Part shown: piece by piece, positions 52,432-62,737 of the stretch | Layout of the letters: every line of letters starts with the position of its first letter | Position numbering within the stretch: position 1 is the first letter of the stretch | Assembly: GCF_012030425.1 (NCBI RefSeq) | Contig: NZ_JAAUVN010000005.1 | Span: forward strand, 1-64,000 | Source: Sphingobacterium sp. B16(2022) | GTDB lineage: Bacteria; Bacteroidota; Bacteroidia; Sphingobacteriales; Sphingobacteriaceae | DNA: 64,000 bases | Direction: 5' to 3' | The notes under the pieces: model-generated | What the model saw: only the letters and a program-made list of their open reading frames with translations | Told to the model about the DNA's origin: nothing | The model's database searches: none | Translations under genes and position numbers: made by a program

Positions 52432-53670
52432 ATGGAGCAAAACAAATTGAAAGATTTCGATGTAAGTAAGATAAGAGCAGACTTTCCAATACTTAAAAGG
52501 GAAGTCAATGGAAAGCCTTTAGTTTATTTAGATAATGGAGCGACGACTCAAAAGCCGCAGTCTGTTATTGATGCAATAACTCATTATTATTCAGATATGA
52601 ATAGTAATGTTCACCGAGGAGTTCATTATTTAAGTCAAATTTCCACGGACGCTTTTGAAGTGACTAGAAGGAATATTCAGTCTTTTATAAATGCTAAGCA
52701 TGAGCATGAAATCATTATCACTACAGGTACTACCCATAGTATTAATATAATTGCGACTTGTTTTGGTAAAGCGAATATTGGTTCTGGTGATGAGATCATT
52801 ATTTCTGCAATGGAGCATCATTCGAACATAGTTCCTTGGCAGATGATCTGTGAAGAGAAAGGTGCTATTTTAAAAGTTATTCCTATGAATGAGCAGGGGG
52901 AACTGGATATCGAAGCTTATAAAGGGTTGTTCTCTGAAAAAACTAAGATTGCTTCTTTTACTTATGTTTCAAATTCATTAGGTACGATCAATCCTATTAA
53001 AGAGATGATTGCTATAGCACATGAACATCATGTTCCTGTTTTATTAGATGCAGCTCAAGCTATTCAACATATAAAAATTGATGTACAAGATCTAGATGTC
53101 GATTTTCTTGCTTTTTCTGGACATAAAATGTATGGCCCTACGGGTATTGGAGTTTTATATGGAAAAGAGGATGCTTTGAATGCTATCCCTCCTTACCAGG
53201 GTGGGGGAGATATGATTAAAGAAGTGACTTTTGAGAAGACAACGTATAATGAATTACCATTTAAGTTTGAGGCGGGGACACCAAATATTGAAGCAGGTAT
53301 TTGTTTAAATGCTGCTATCGAGTACATTAATGCTATCGGTATTGATGAGATTGCTTCTTATGAGGAAGAATTATTGACTTACGCACAAGAGCAATTGGAA
53401 ACTGTACCAGGAATCCGTTTTATTGGTACAGCGGCTCACAAGAGTTCGGTAATCTCTTTTCTGATTGATGGTACTCACCCTTATGATGTTGGGGTTATTT
53501 TAGATAAGTTAGGAATTGCAGTTCGTACAGGGCATCATTGTGCACAGCCGGTTATGGACAAATTCGGTATTCCAGGTACAATAAGGGCTTCATTTGCCTT
53601 GTACAATACGAAACAAGAGGTGGATACTTTAGTTGCAGGTCTAAAGAGGGCTGCAAATATGTTAGTTTAA
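52432..53670 (+). CDS. sufS: Cysteine desulfurase SufS
   Basis: PLP-dependent enzyme that takes sulfur from cysteine as a persulfide for Fe-S cluster assembly. The protein has 412 residues. The PLP lysine is in AFSGHKMYGPTG, and DAAQAIQHIKI precedes it. The active-site Cys is in VRTGHHCAQPVMDKFG. It is a type II desulfurase, which needs SufE as activator, and sufE is the next gene, 16 bases downstream. Other suf genes (B, C, D) are not in the window. Confidence 0.96.
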   Translation: MEQNKLKDFDVSKIRADFPILKREVNGKPLVYLDNGATTQKPQSVIDAITHYYSDMNSNVHRGVHYLSQISTDAFEVTRRNIQSFINAKHEHEIIITTGTTHSINIIATCFGKANIGSGDEIIISAMEHHSNIVPWQMICEEKGAILKVIPMNEQGELDIEAYKGLFSEKTKIASFTYVSNSLGTINPIKEMIAIAHEHHVPVLLDAAQAIQHIKIDVQDLDVDFLAFSGHKMYGPTGIGVLYGKEDALNAIPPYQGGGDMIKEVTFEKTTYNELPFKFEAGTPNIEAGICLNAAIEYINAIGIDEIASYEEELLTYAQEQLETVPGIRFIGTAAHKSSVISFLIDGTHPYDVGVILDKLGIAVRTGHHCAQPVMDKFGIPGTIRASFALYNTKQEVDTLVAGLKRAANMLV

Positions 53671-53686
53671 AAAAATATAAATAGTA

Positions 53687-54106
53687 ATGACTATTAACGA
53701 AATACAAGATGAGTTAATTGAGGATTTTTCTTTTTTTACAGATTGGATGGAAAAATATGAATATATCATTCAATTAGGAAAGGAAGTTCCATTAATAAGT
53801 GAAGAACATAAAAAAGATGATTACATCATTAAAGGATGCCAATCGAAAGTTTGGTTATTTCCTGAAGTGAAAGATGGAAAAGTGTATTTCACTGCTGATA
53901 GTGATGCAATCATTACAAAAGGCTTGGTGAGTTTGATGGTAAAGGTTTTGTCTGGTCATACAGCAAAAGAAATTGTGGATGCTGATTTATATTTTATTAA
54001 TCAGATCGGTCTTCATGAACATCTTTCGCCGACTCGTGCCAATGGATTGCTATCCATGGTGAAACAAATGAAATTGTACGCCTTGGCTTTGCAGGCGAGA
54101 GCATAA
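53687..54106 (+). CDS. sufE: Sulfur acceptor SufE
   Basis: Accepts the persulfide from SufS and passes it to the SufBCD scaffold. The 139-residue protein has the catalytic Cys in IIKGCQSKVWLFPE (about Cys50), and the C-terminal HLSPTRANGLLSMVKQM block is diagnostic. It directly follows sufS, and the two form one transcription unit ending at the hairpin near 54152. Confidence 0.96.
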   Translation: MTINEIQDELIEDFSFFTDWMEKYEYIIQLGKEVPLISEEHKKDDYIIKGCQSKVWLFPEVKDGKVYFTADSDAIITKGLVSLMVKVLSGHTAKEIVDADLYFINQIGLHEHLSPTRANGLLSMVKQMKLYALALQARA

Positions 54107-54151
54107 ATAAATTAGAACACTATTAAGTTAAGGGTTTAAGTTTTATTAAAT

Positions 54152-54190
54152 AAAAAAATCCCGAGGAGAATAATTCTCATCGGGATTTTC
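54152..54190. terminator. Convergent terminator (sufE / sucB)
   Basis: AAAAATCCCGAGGAGAA pairs with TTCTCATCGGGATTTT; one mismatch region in the middle. It has T-runs on both strands. Confidence 0.85.
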
Positions 54191-54213
54191 TATTTAATAG
54201 CTTTTATTTGTTA

Positions 54214-55446
54214 TTAAACTTCTAATAACAAACGAGCAGGATCTTCTAATAACTGTTTTACACGTACTAAGAAGCTTACAGACTCACGACCATCAATCAC
54301 GCGGTGATCATATGAAAGTGCGATATACATCATTGGACGGATAACGACTTGACCATTCTCTGCAACTGGACGTTGGATGATGTTGTGCATACCTAGGATA
54401 GCAGATTGTGGAGCATTGATAATCGGAGTTGACATCATTGAACCAAATACACCACCGTTCGTAATTGTAAATGTACCACCAGTCATTTCGTCGATCGTTA
54501 ATTTGTTGTCACGTGCTTTTACAGCTAATGCGCCAATTCCTTTTTCGATTTCATGTAATGACATTGACTCTGCGTTTCTAAGAACAGGAACTACTAATCC
54601 TTTCGGAGCAGAAACTGCGATTGAAATATCTGCAAAATCGGAATATACTAATTCATTTTCTTCAATTCTAGCGTTTACTGCAGGCCATTCTTTTAATGCT
54701 GTTGTAACAGCCTTAGTGAAGAATGACATGAAGCCTAGACCTACACCATGCTTTTCTTTGAAGGTATCTTTGTATTTAGCACGTAGATCCATGATCGGTT
54801 GCATGTTAACTTCATTGAAAGTTGTTAACATTGCTGTTTCATTTTTAACAGAAACTAAGCGTTTCGCAATTGTTTTACGCAATGAAGTCATTTTCTCACG
54901 ACGTTCGTTACGTGAACCAGCTACAGCAACTGGAGCAGTAGCCTTTGGTGCTTCTTTAGCAGGAGCAGCTGCTTTAGGAGCTACTTGTGCTTTTTCAGCA
55001 TCTTCTTTTGTAATACGGCCTTCTTTACCTGTACCCTTAATAGTAGCAGGATCAATTCCTTTTTCTCTTAAAATTTTAGCGGCAGCAGGAGAAGCAGTTC
55101 CAGCAGCATAAGAATCAGGATTCTCATCAGCAACATTAGCTGTTGCAGCAGGAGTGCTAGCTTTTTCTTCAGAAACAGCAGCTGCAGGTTTTGCATCACC
55201 AGCAGGAGAACCACCTTCTTCGATAGTACATACTACAGCACCAATTTCTAAAGTATCACCTTCTTGAGCAATGATTCTTAAAATACCTGCTTTTTCTGCT
55301 GGTAATTCAAAAGTTGCTTTATCAGATTCCAATTCAGCGATGTTTTCGTCCATTTCGACGTAATCGCCATCTTGTTTCAACCATTGTGACAAGGTTACCT
55401 CAGTAATGGATTCACCTACGGTTGGTACTTTAATTTCTAAGCTCAT
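54214..55446 (-). CDS. sucB: Dihydrolipoamide succinyltransferase (E2 of 2-oxoglutarate dehydrogenase)
   Basis: Core subunit that transfers the succinyl group to CoA. The lipoyl domain is at 1-75, with the lipoylated Lys in ELESDKATFEL. An Ala/Pro-rich linker follows. The peripheral-subunit binding domain has SPAAAKILREKGIDP. The catalytic domain ends with SYDHRVIDGRE, where His and Asp act. At 410 residues it has one lipoyl domain. It follows sucA by 65 bases on the same strand. The E3 subunit is not in the window. Confidence 0.96.
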   Translation of the reverse strand: MSLEIKVPTVGESITEVTLSQWLKQDGDYVEMDENIAELESDKATFELPAEKAGILRIIAQEGDTLEIGAVVCTIEEGGSPAGDAKPAAAVSEEKASTPAATANVADENPDSYAAGTASPAAAKILREKGIDPATIKGTGKEGRITKEDAEKAQVAPKAAAPAKEAPKATAPVAVAGSRNERREKMTSLRKTIAKRLVSVKNETAMLTTFNEVNMQPIMDLRAKYKDTFKEKHGVGLGFMSFFTKAVTTALKEWPAVNARIEENELVYSDFADISIAVSAPKGLVVPVLRNAESMSLHEIEKGIGALAVKARDNKLTIDEMTGGTFTITNGGVFGSMMSTPIINAPQSAILGMHNIIQRPVAENGQVVIRPMMYIALSYDHRVIDGRESVSFLVRVKQLLEDPARLLLEV

Positions 55447-55511
55447 ATATAATGTTCTTTACAGACAATTGCGTCTTTTTGATAAAAGACGCAATTGGAT
55501 AAAAATTGTTT

Positions 55512-58250
55512 TTATTCGAATGATTTATTTAAAATGCTAGCTTGTTGTGCTACGTGCTGTTTCATATAACCAGTAGCAGTACTACCGCTTTCCTTACGTG
55601 CTACAAATCCAGTGAATGCAATTTCAGTATTCATTAGTTTACGACAGTAGTAAGACCAAGCTCCCATGTTTTCGTTTTCTTCTTGAACCCAAATAAATTC
55701 TTTTGCTTTGTTGTATTTTTTACGGATAGCTTTCAATTGTTCCTCAGGAATAGGGAATAATTGTTCTAACCTCACAATTGCAATATCTTTACGTTTATCA
55801 GCTTCTTGTTTTTCTAATAAATCGAAGTATACTTTACCAGAGCAGAACAACACACGTTTTACATCTTTTGCATTTACATTTGCATCGTCAATTACCTCTT
55901 GGAAAGTGCTGGTCGTGAAATCTTTCAATGAAGAAACAACTTTGGGATGGCGCAACAACGATTTTGGAGTAAACGCTACTAATGGTTTGCGGAATTCACG
56001 AACTTGTTGACGGCGTAATAAATGGAAGTAGTTTGCAGGTGTTGTACAGTTTGCTAAGATCAAGTTTTCGTCCGCACAAAGCTCTAAGAATCTTTCGATA
56101 CGAGCCGAAGAGTGCTCAGGACCTTGCCCTTCCATACCGTGAGGTAATAACATTACTAAACCATTAGAACGTTTCCATTTCGTTTCTGCAGATGATAAAT
56201 ACTGATCCACAATAATCTGTGCACCATTGTAGAAATCTCCAAATTGTGCTTCCCAAATTGTTAATGCATGTGGGTTTGCTGAAGCATAACCATATTCGAA
56301 ACCTAATACTGCATACTCAGAAAGTAGGGAGTTGTAAATTGAGAATTTATCTCCACCATTGATATTTGCTAATGGTGTGTAAGTTTCTTCTGAATTTTCT
56401 AATGTTAATACAGCATGTCTGTGAGAGAATGTACCACGCTGTACATCTTGACCAGAAATACGTACGCGGCTTCCTTCATTTAATAATGTAGCATAAGCCA
56501 TTAATTCGCCCATTGCCCAATCGTAAGAATCTTTTTCAATCATCTTTGCACGATCTTCGAATAAGCGAGAGATTTTACGGAAGAAGCTTTTATCTTTAGG
56601 AAGTGTTGTAATTTCTTTTGCTAACTGTAAGAATGTTTTATCCGATACATTGGTTTTTACAGGTTTGAAAGATTCACCTTTTTTAGCAGGACGAAGACCT
56701 TTCCAAGCGCCTGAGAACATTGGAGTTTCTTCTGTTAAGTTAACAACTTCTTTTGATTCTTCTAATTTCTCTTGTAGAATTGCTTTGAAGTCTTTTTCTA
56801 TTTTTTTAGAATAAGCTTCATCTATACTACCTTCTTCGATTAATTTTTTAGCATAAACTTCCTTTGGATTCGGATGTTTTTCGATCAATTTGTACAGTAA
56901 TGGTTGCGTAAACTTAGGTTCATCAGCCTCATTATGACCAAATCTTCTGTAACATAATAAATCAATGAAAACGTCAGTTTTATATTTTTGACGGTATTCC
57001 ACTGCCAATTTAATGGCATATACTAAAGCTTCAGCATCATCACCATTCACGTGGAACACAGGTGAAGAAGTAATTTTTGCAACATCTGTACAGTATGTAC
57101 CAGAACGGGCGTCTTTATAATTTGTTGTGAAACCAATTTGGTTGTTAATGACAATGTGGATTGTACCACCTGTTTTATAACCATCCAATTTGGACATCTG
57201 TGTTACTTCATATACAACACCTTGACCAGCGATAGCAGCATCACCATGAATAGCAATAGGAGCGATTTTAGATGAATCGCCTTCATATTTCATGTCAATT
57301 TTTGAACGAACTAAACCTTCAACAATTGGATCTACGGTTTCTAAGTGAGAAGGGTTTGGAGCTAAACTCAAATGGATTGTTTTACCATCATCTGTTTTAA
57401 CATCTGTTGAATAGCCTAAGTGATATTTTACGTCACCACCAAAGTTAATTTCAGGGTCTTCGGCATAAGTTTTACCTTCAAATTCTGAAAAAACAGTTTT
57501 GTAAGGTTTACCCATGATATTTGTTAATACATTTAAACGGCCACGGTGAGCCATTCCGATTACAAATTCTTGGATACCTAATTCAGATCCTTTTTCGATA
57601 ACAGCATCTAAAGCTGGAATTAAGCTTTCTGCACCTTCTAAAGAGAAACGTTTTTGACCTAAGAATTTTGTTCCTAAGAAACTTTCAAAAGCAACTGCAT
57701 GGTTTAATTTGTCTAAGATTCTTTTTTTGATGTCTAAAGAATAGGTAGGCTTGTTACGATCAGCCTCCATACGATCTTGTAACCATTTAATTTTTTCCGG
57801 GTTACGGATGTATTTGAATTCTGCACCAATTGAGCGACAATAAGTATCTTCAATTAATTGTCTAATATCTTTTAATTTGGCAGGACCTAAGCCAACTTCT
57901 ACACCAGCATTAAAGATTGTGCTCATGTCAGCTTCAGAAAGACCAAATGTCTCTAATTCTTTTCCAGGATAATATTTGCGACGTTCACGTACCGGATTTG
58001 TTTGCGTAAATAAATGACCACGGTCTCTGTAGCCATTAATCATGTTCAAGACATTAATCTCTTTTAAAACATGATCTGGTGTTGCATCTCCAGAAACACC
58101 AACACTTTCGCCAGCATTTTGACCAAAGTCAAAACCTTCAAAAAATTTTTGCCATCCAAAATCTACGGATTCTGGATCTTGTTTGTACGCTTGATATAAG
58201 CCGTCGATATAGCTCGAATCAGCGTTACTCAAATATGTAAGTTTGTCCAT
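55512..58250 (-). CDS. sucA: 2-oxoglutarate dehydrogenase E1
   Basis: Thiamine diphosphate enzyme decarboxylating 2-oxoglutarate in the TCA cycle, 912 residues. The N-terminal segment YLSNADSSYIDGLYQAYKQDP is the E2-contacting part. GMAHRGRLNVL contains the conserved His and Arg. The ThDP motif GDAAIAGQGVVYEV is followed by NNQIGFTTN. LLPHGMEGQGPEHSSARIERF is the conserved block of the E1 pyrimidine domain. Length is normal for the family. It forms an operon with sucB. Confidence 0.97.
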   Translation of the reverse strand: MDKLTYLSNADSSYIDGLYQAYKQDPESVDFGWQKFFEGFDFGQNAGESVGVSGDATPDHVLKEINVLNMINGYRDRGHLFTQTNPVRERRKYYPGKELETFGLSEADMSTIFNAGVEVGLGPAKLKDIRQLIEDTYCRSIGAEFKYIRNPEKIKWLQDRMEADRNKPTYSLDIKKRILDKLNHAVAFESFLGTKFLGQKRFSLEGAESLIPALDAVIEKGSELGIQEFVIGMAHRGRLNVLTNIMGKPYKTVFSEFEGKTYAEDPEINFGGDVKYHLGYSTDVKTDDGKTIHLSLAPNPSHLETVDPIVEGLVRSKIDMKYEGDSSKIAPIAIHGDAAIAGQGVVYEVTQMSKLDGYKTGGTIHIVINNQIGFTTNYKDARSGTYCTDVAKITSSPVFHVNGDDAEALVYAIKLAVEYRQKYKTDVFIDLLCYRRFGHNEADEPKFTQPLLYKLIEKHPNPKEVYAKKLIEEGSIDEAYSKKIEKDFKAILQEKLEESKEVVNLTEETPMFSGAWKGLRPAKKGESFKPVKTNVSDKTFLQLAKEITTLPKDKSFFRKISRLFEDRAKMIEKDSYDWAMGELMAYATLLNEGSRVRISGQDVQRGTFSHRHAVLTLENSEETYTPLANINGGDKFSIYNSLLSEYAVLGFEYGYASANPHALTIWEAQFGDFYNGAQIIVDQYLSSAETKWKRSNGLVMLLPHGMEGQGPEHSSARIERFLELCADENLILANCTTPANYFHLLRRQQVREFRKPLVAFTPKSLLRHPKVVSSLKDFTTSTFQEVIDDANVNAKDVKRVLFCSGKVYFDLLEKQEADKRKDIAIVRLEQLFPIPEEQLKAIRKKYNKAKEFIWVQEENENMGAWSYYCRKLMNTEIAFTGFVARKESGSTATGYMKQHVAQQASILNKSFE

Positions 58251-58422
58251 CTATTTGAAAAAATATGAATGTGTCAAAGTTAGGAATAAAAATAGAGTTT
58301 TAGGTACTGTGATTGATTATTTTAGTAACGAATTTCATTTTTAATCTTGTTTTTATCGTGAATAAAAATTTGACTCTATATGATGATTTGCGATTTAATT
58401 ATTCAAATAAGCCATTTTGTTA

Positions 58423-59682
58423 TTAACCCCAATAATCCTCTGGTTCTTGAATTCCTTTTGGATAATGTGTATTAATTAACTTTTGCCAATCTATTGGTGT
58501 ATTATCTTTTTCACTTGTGCCGACCCCTGCTATATGCGACCAATTGCCATAGTTGGTTGCGGGACTGTAGTCGAATATATTTTGTTCAAACCAATATGCG
58601 CCTTTTAGCCAATTGATATTATATTCTTGCACAAGAAAGCTCGATACAATAATTCTCGCAAAGTAAGGGAGGTATCCTGTTTTTTGGAGTAAGATCATGC
58701 TTTGATTAACAAAATCATTTTCTGTTTCTCCAAATCTCCATTTATCAAAGAGTAATTGATCATTTTTACTCATTATTTGCTCTTTTTTAAATCCTTTCTC
58801 CTTAAAGAAAACATTTGGATATTTTTTTAACATGAATCTGAAATAGTCTCTCCAGAGTAACATATCTATAATTTTGTCAAAACGTTTATTTTTCTTACCG
58901 TTTTCCCTTTTCTTAATTTCATGATACAGGTTTATCGGCGATAATGAGCCCAGTGCTATAAAAGGAGATAGTAATGTATAGTCATGTTCTGACCCTCTAG
59001 GATCATCCAGTACAGCCTGCATCATTTCAAGTGCTAGATCTTCTCCACCTTCAATGAATTTGTTTTTAACAAGTCGTATTTCTTCTTTGCTATAACCTAA
59101 CTCTTCCAAAGTAGGTAGAGCTGTTTTCTCGAGATGAGGGGCTGTTACAAAATTAGTAGGGTAATCTGCTGATCTTCTTACAAAACTTTCCCGCTCTATT
59201 TTCTTTTTGAATGTTGCAAATGAATTTGGAATATCACGGATTGGAAAAGGTAAATCTTCTTTATGGTAGAGGGTGTGACCGATGATATGCTTTAAATTAA
59301 TTTTACTTTTCCAGAGTTCTTCTTCTACTTTTTCGGATATTGTAGTTTCTCTGTTAGCAACTTCACGATGATGATATACTTCATCGACCTCATATTTTTG
59401 TGCAATGCGAGGAATAATATCTTCAGGATAGCCGACAAAAGTAATCAGATCACTTCCTAAGGATTGTAATTTTTCTTTCAGGGCTTTAACTGTTTCTAGT
59501 TGGAAAGCAGCTCTTATAACATTTGTATTTAAGAAATCGTATTGGTTTTTAGCATAATATCTGGGATCAAAACAAAAGATAGGGATGATAAAGGAACTTT
59601 TTGAGGATGCTTCTAAAAACACTTCATTGTCATGAAGCCTCAAATCATTTCTAAACCAGATCAACGCGGCCCTTTTTTCCAT
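58423..59682 (-). CDS. DASH-type cryptochrome/photolyase
   Basis: FAD-dependent blue-light protein of 419 residues. The N-terminal antenna domain starts RAALIWFRNDLRLHDN. The FAD domain has LLWRDYFRFMLKKYPNVFF, a DASH-type motif, and ATNYGNWSHIAGVGTSEKDN, with the Asn-Trp-Gly-Asn-Trp-like FAD loop modified to NYGNW. DASH proteins repair cyclobutane dimers, chiefly in single-stranded DNA, and may signal. It is monocistronic, with no sign of carotenoid genes beside it. A classical CPD photolyase is a weaker alternative. Confidence 0.88.
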   Translation of the reverse strand: MEKRAALIWFRNDLRLHDNEVFLEASSKSSFIIPIFCFDPRYYAKNQYDFLNTNVIRAAFQLETVKALKEKLQSLGSDLITFVGYPEDIIPRIAQKYEVDEVYHHREVANRETTISEKVEEELWKSKINLKHIIGHTLYHKEDLPFPIRDIPNSFATFKKKIERESFVRRSADYPTNFVTAPHLEKTALPTLEELGYSKEEIRLVKNKFIEGGEDLALEMMQAVLDDPRGSEHDYTLLSPFIALGSLSPINLYHEIKKRENGKKNKRFDKIIDMLLWRDYFRFMLKKYPNVFFKEKGFKKEQIMSKNDQLLFDKWRFGETENDFVNQSMILLQKTGYLPYFARIIVSSFLVQEYNINWLKGAYWFEQNIFDYSPATNYGNWSHIAGVGTSEKDNTPIDWQKLINTHYPKGIQEPEDYWG

Positions 59683-59886
59683 ACAGATATAATTTTTTTG
59701 TATTATTTTCCTCGAAAAAGCTTATAGGAAGTACAAATATATAAGGTTATTGTTTGTTTTATGGACATTATTTACATATTGACAATAAAAGGACAATAAT
59801 TGTAAGTGTAAAAAAATGGTGGTGATTAAACCTTAGTGTTTTTTATTTGTTTAATCTCTAATTAAAGAAATTTGAATGGTTCATTC

Positions 59887-60756
59887 ATGGAAGTATTAAT
59901 TACAGGTTTAAACACGTATTTGGGTAGAAGGGCTGTCAGTCATCTAAATTCTGAGGAATTTAAAGTCACTGGATTGGTTCGTAATTTGGAACTTTTTAAT
60001 AAACGATTAAATGAACCTGTAACAGCAGATTTAATTGAAATTGATTTATTTAAAACAAATACTTTGAGTAAAAATTTCTCTTTAGGAAATTTGCAGTTAG
60101 GGATTTATTTTACTCAGGTTCCGGGTTTGAATGACCAATTAAATATGCAAATGGAGCTTATTTCACTTCGAAATTTTATTCAAGTTTGCAAGGAAAACAT
60201 GTGCAATAGAATTGTGTATGTTGCACAGTTGATGGATTCGTTCTATATTGATGCCATTCAGAGTTTATTTGAGGAACATCGAGTTAAGTATACGGTTGTC
60301 CTTAAATGTAGTGCAGTAGGGAAGGGCACTATTATTAGTGATATTTTCGGTCGCTTGGCCAAGAGTAAATTTATTCCTTACTGGAAACTTATCGGCGATT
60401 TAAAATTTAAGCCTATCCCACTATTGGATGTTTATCGTTGGATTAGGACAATTCCCTGGGAAGATAATTTTATTGGTGAGGTAATTTATTTGGGCGGGGA
60501 GGAGTCTTTAAACTATAAACAGCTTTTTAATCAATACATGGAAGTTTACCATCCTGATCGTGAGTATAAAACATTTTCCATCAAGAAATGGTTGGTAAAA
60601 TTGGTTTACACTCGTTTTTATCGAATTCATGAAGAGAATTTTGATGAATTTAGGAGAGTGATGAAATATGAAGCTGAAGTTGATAATACCAGCTGGTCTA
60701 GAAAAGTGCACTTCACTTTTACCACAATTAATCGTTGCTTTTTGCTTGATCAATAA
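59887..60756 (+). CDS. NAD(P)-binding Rossmann-fold protein
   Basis: A 289-residue protein of the NmrA/epimerase-like superfamily. It starts MEVLITGLNTYLGRRAVSHLN, a GxxxxxG Rossmann loop, then LVRNLELFNKRL. The sequence YFTQVPGLNDQLNMQMELISLRNFIQ corresponds to the middle strand, but the YxxxK catalytic pair of typical short-chain dehydrogenases is not visible. The start at 59887 is an ATG; the in-frame TTG at 59872 is not needed. Enzymatic role unknown. It precedes the UbiD gene by about 80 bases. Confidence 0.78.
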   Translation: MEVLITGLNTYLGRRAVSHLNSEEFKVTGLVRNLELFNKRLNEPVTADLIEIDLFKTNTLSKNFSLGNLQLGIYFTQVPGLNDQLNMQMELISLRNFIQVCKENMCNRIVYVAQLMDSFYIDAIQSLFEEHRVKYTVVLKCSAVGKGTIISDIFGRLAKSKFIPYWKLIGDLKFKPIPLLDVYRWIRTIPWEDNFIGEVIYLGGEESLNYKQLFNQYMEVYHPDREYKTFSIKKWLVKLVYTRFYRIHEENFDEFRRVMKYEAEVDNTSWSRKVHFTFTTINRCFLLDQ

Positions 60757-60834
60757 ATCAAGGTAAGTATTTTTAAAACTTTTTCCTCCCAATTATTCTG
60801 TTAATTTTGTAATAGAACAATAGAATGGAGCTAT

Positions 60835-62673
60835 ATGGGATATAGAAGTTTAGCGGAGTGTGTTAGCGATTTAGAGCAACATGGACATTTGATCCGAATT
60901 AAGGAAGAGGTAGATCCTTATTTAGAAATGGCAGCCATTCACATGCGTGTTTTCGACGCAGAGGGACCGGCTTTGTATTTTGAAAATATAAAAGGCACAG
61001 ATTTTCCAGCAGTTTCTAATTTATTTGGAACTTTAGACCGTTCTAAATTTATGTTTAGGGATACATTAGATCATATTAAAAAGCTGGTTGATGTCAAGAT
61101 GGACCCTACCGCAGTTTTAAAAAATCCGTTTAAATATTTAAGCTCTTCGGCTGTCGCATTAGGAGCTCTTCCTTGGAAAAAGAAATCCAATGCCTCTATT
61201 TTGTATGGTAAAACTGAAATTAGCAAGTTGCCTCAAGTAGTAAATTGGCCTATGGACGGTGGTGCATTTGTAACCATGCCTCAAGTTTATACCGAGGATA
61301 TTACTAAGCCGGGTATCATGCAGGCAAATCTAGGGATGTATCGTATACAACTCTCTGGTAATGATTATATTCAAGATAAAGAAATAGGACTGCATTATCA
61401 ATTACATAGAGGTATTGGTATTCATCAACAAAAAGCAAATCAATTAGGGAAACCTTTGAAAGTTAGTATTTTCATTGGAGGTCCTCCTTCACATCCTCTT
61501 TCAGCAGTAATGCCCTTACCTGAAGGGTTGTCAGAAATGATTTTTGCCGGGGCTCTAGGAAATCGTCGATTCCGCTATTTTTATGATCATGAGGGATTTT
61601 GTATTTCAGCAGATGCTGATTTTGTGATAACAGGAACCGTGTATCCTAATGAGAATAAGCCTGAAGGTCCTTTTGGTGATCATATCGGTTATTATAGTTT
61701 AACCCATCCTTTTCCTTTAATGAAAGTTCATAATGTGTATCATAAAAAAGATCCGATTTGGTCTTTTACCGTTGTTGGTCGCCCTCCACAGGAAGATACA
61801 AGTTTTGGTAATTTGATTCATGAAATTACAGGTACCGCAATTCCTAAGGAAATTAATGGTCTACAGGCTGTTCATGCTGTTGATGCCGCTGGTGTGCATC
61901 CCCTATTGTTTGCTATAGGAAGAGAAAGCTACACGCCGTATCAAAAAGTGGATAGACCGCAGGAGATCTTGACGATAGCTAGCCAGGCATTGGGTAAAAA
62001 TCAACTTAGTTTAGCGAAGTACCTATTTATTGCAGCGATTGAAGATGATCCTGATCTGAATATTTATGATGTTGCAGTTTTTTTGCGTCATATGTTAGAA
62101 AGAATCGATCTTTCAAGAGATTTACATTTTCATACTAATACTACTATAGATACTCTCGATTATTCTGGTGATGGACTTAATTCCGGCTCTAAAGTTATTT
62201 TTGCTGCCGCAGGTTCAAAGAAAAGAATATTGAGTAATGAAATTCCTTTGGGATTATCATTTCCTCGTCCTTTTAATCATGTTAAGATGGCGATGCCTGG
62301 TATCCTTGTTGTCGATGGTGCTGCATTTTCATCTTATGAGCAAGAGGAAGTGATTTTGAAGGACTGGTGTGATGCAATGAAAGATGTTGATTTTACGGGG
62401 ATACAGATGATTGTTTTAGCTGATGACGCATCTTTTACTGCTGCAAATGAAAACAATTTTGTATGGGTAACCTTTACAAGATCGAATCCAGCATATGATA
62501 TTTATGGTGTCAATAGCTTTACAAAATATAAACATTGGGGTTGTTATGGACCGGTTATTATCGATGCAAGACGTAAGCCGCATCATGCCCCTGACTTAAT
62601 TAAAGATCCTGCTGTTGAAAAAAGAGTGGACGCAATGGGAGCAAAGGGGGGTTCGCTACACGGCATTATCTAA
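60835..62673 (+). CDS. UbiD-family decarboxylase (putative menaquinone step)
   Basis: Prenylated-FMN-dependent decarboxylase of 612 residues. It shows the family start YRSLAECVSDLEQHGHLIRI and the FIGGPPSHPL and NKPEGPFGDHIGYY blocks; the Glu of the latter is part of the E-R-E catalytic network. In futalosine-pathway bacteria a UbiD homologue (MqnL-like) removes a carboxyl group late in menaquinone synthesis, and mqnC is elsewhere in this window. That pathway assignment is inference. The UbiX partner needed for the cofactor is not seen here. Confidence 0.87.
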   Translation: MGYRSLAECVSDLEQHGHLIRIKEEVDPYLEMAAIHMRVFDAEGPALYFENIKGTDFPAVSNLFGTLDRSKFMFRDTLDHIKKLVDVKMDPTAVLKNPFKYLSSSAVALGALPWKKKSNASILYGKTEISKLPQVVNWPMDGGAFVTMPQVYTEDITKPGIMQANLGMYRIQLSGNDYIQDKEIGLHYQLHRGIGIHQQKANQLGKPLKVSIFIGGPPSHPLSAVMPLPEGLSEMIFAGALGNRRFRYFYDHEGFCISADADFVITGTVYPNENKPEGPFGDHIGYYSLTHPFPLMKVHNVYHKKDPIWSFTVVGRPPQEDTSFGNLIHEITGTAIPKEINGLQAVHAVDAAGVHPLLFAIGRESYTPYQKVDRPQEILTIASQALGKNQLSLAKYLFIAAIEDDPDLNIYDVAVFLRHMLERIDLSRDLHFHTNTTIDTLDYSGDGLNSGSKVIFAAAGSKKRILSNEIPLGLSFPRPFNHVKMAMPGILVVDGAAFSSYEQEEVILKDWCDAMKDVDFTGIQMIVLADDASFTAANENNFVWVTFTRSNPAYDIYGVNSFTKYKHWGCYGPVIIDARRKPHHAPDLIKDPAVEKRVDAMGAKGGSLHGII

Positions 62674-62702
62674 TGGTCTATCTAAAGCTGTAGTTTAGAT
62701 AG

Positions 62703-62737
62703 AAAAAAGGACATTTATACATAAAAATGTCCTTTTT
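62703..62737 (+). terminator. Terminator of the UbiD-family gene
   Basis: AAAAAAGGACATTT and AAATGTCCTTTTT arms with a short loop, about 30 bases past the stop codon. Confidence 0.88.

Noticed and set aside
54377..55111. 244-codon plus-strand frame opposite sucB
   Set aside because: A shadow of the Ala-rich sucB sequence; no homology, and sucB is certain.
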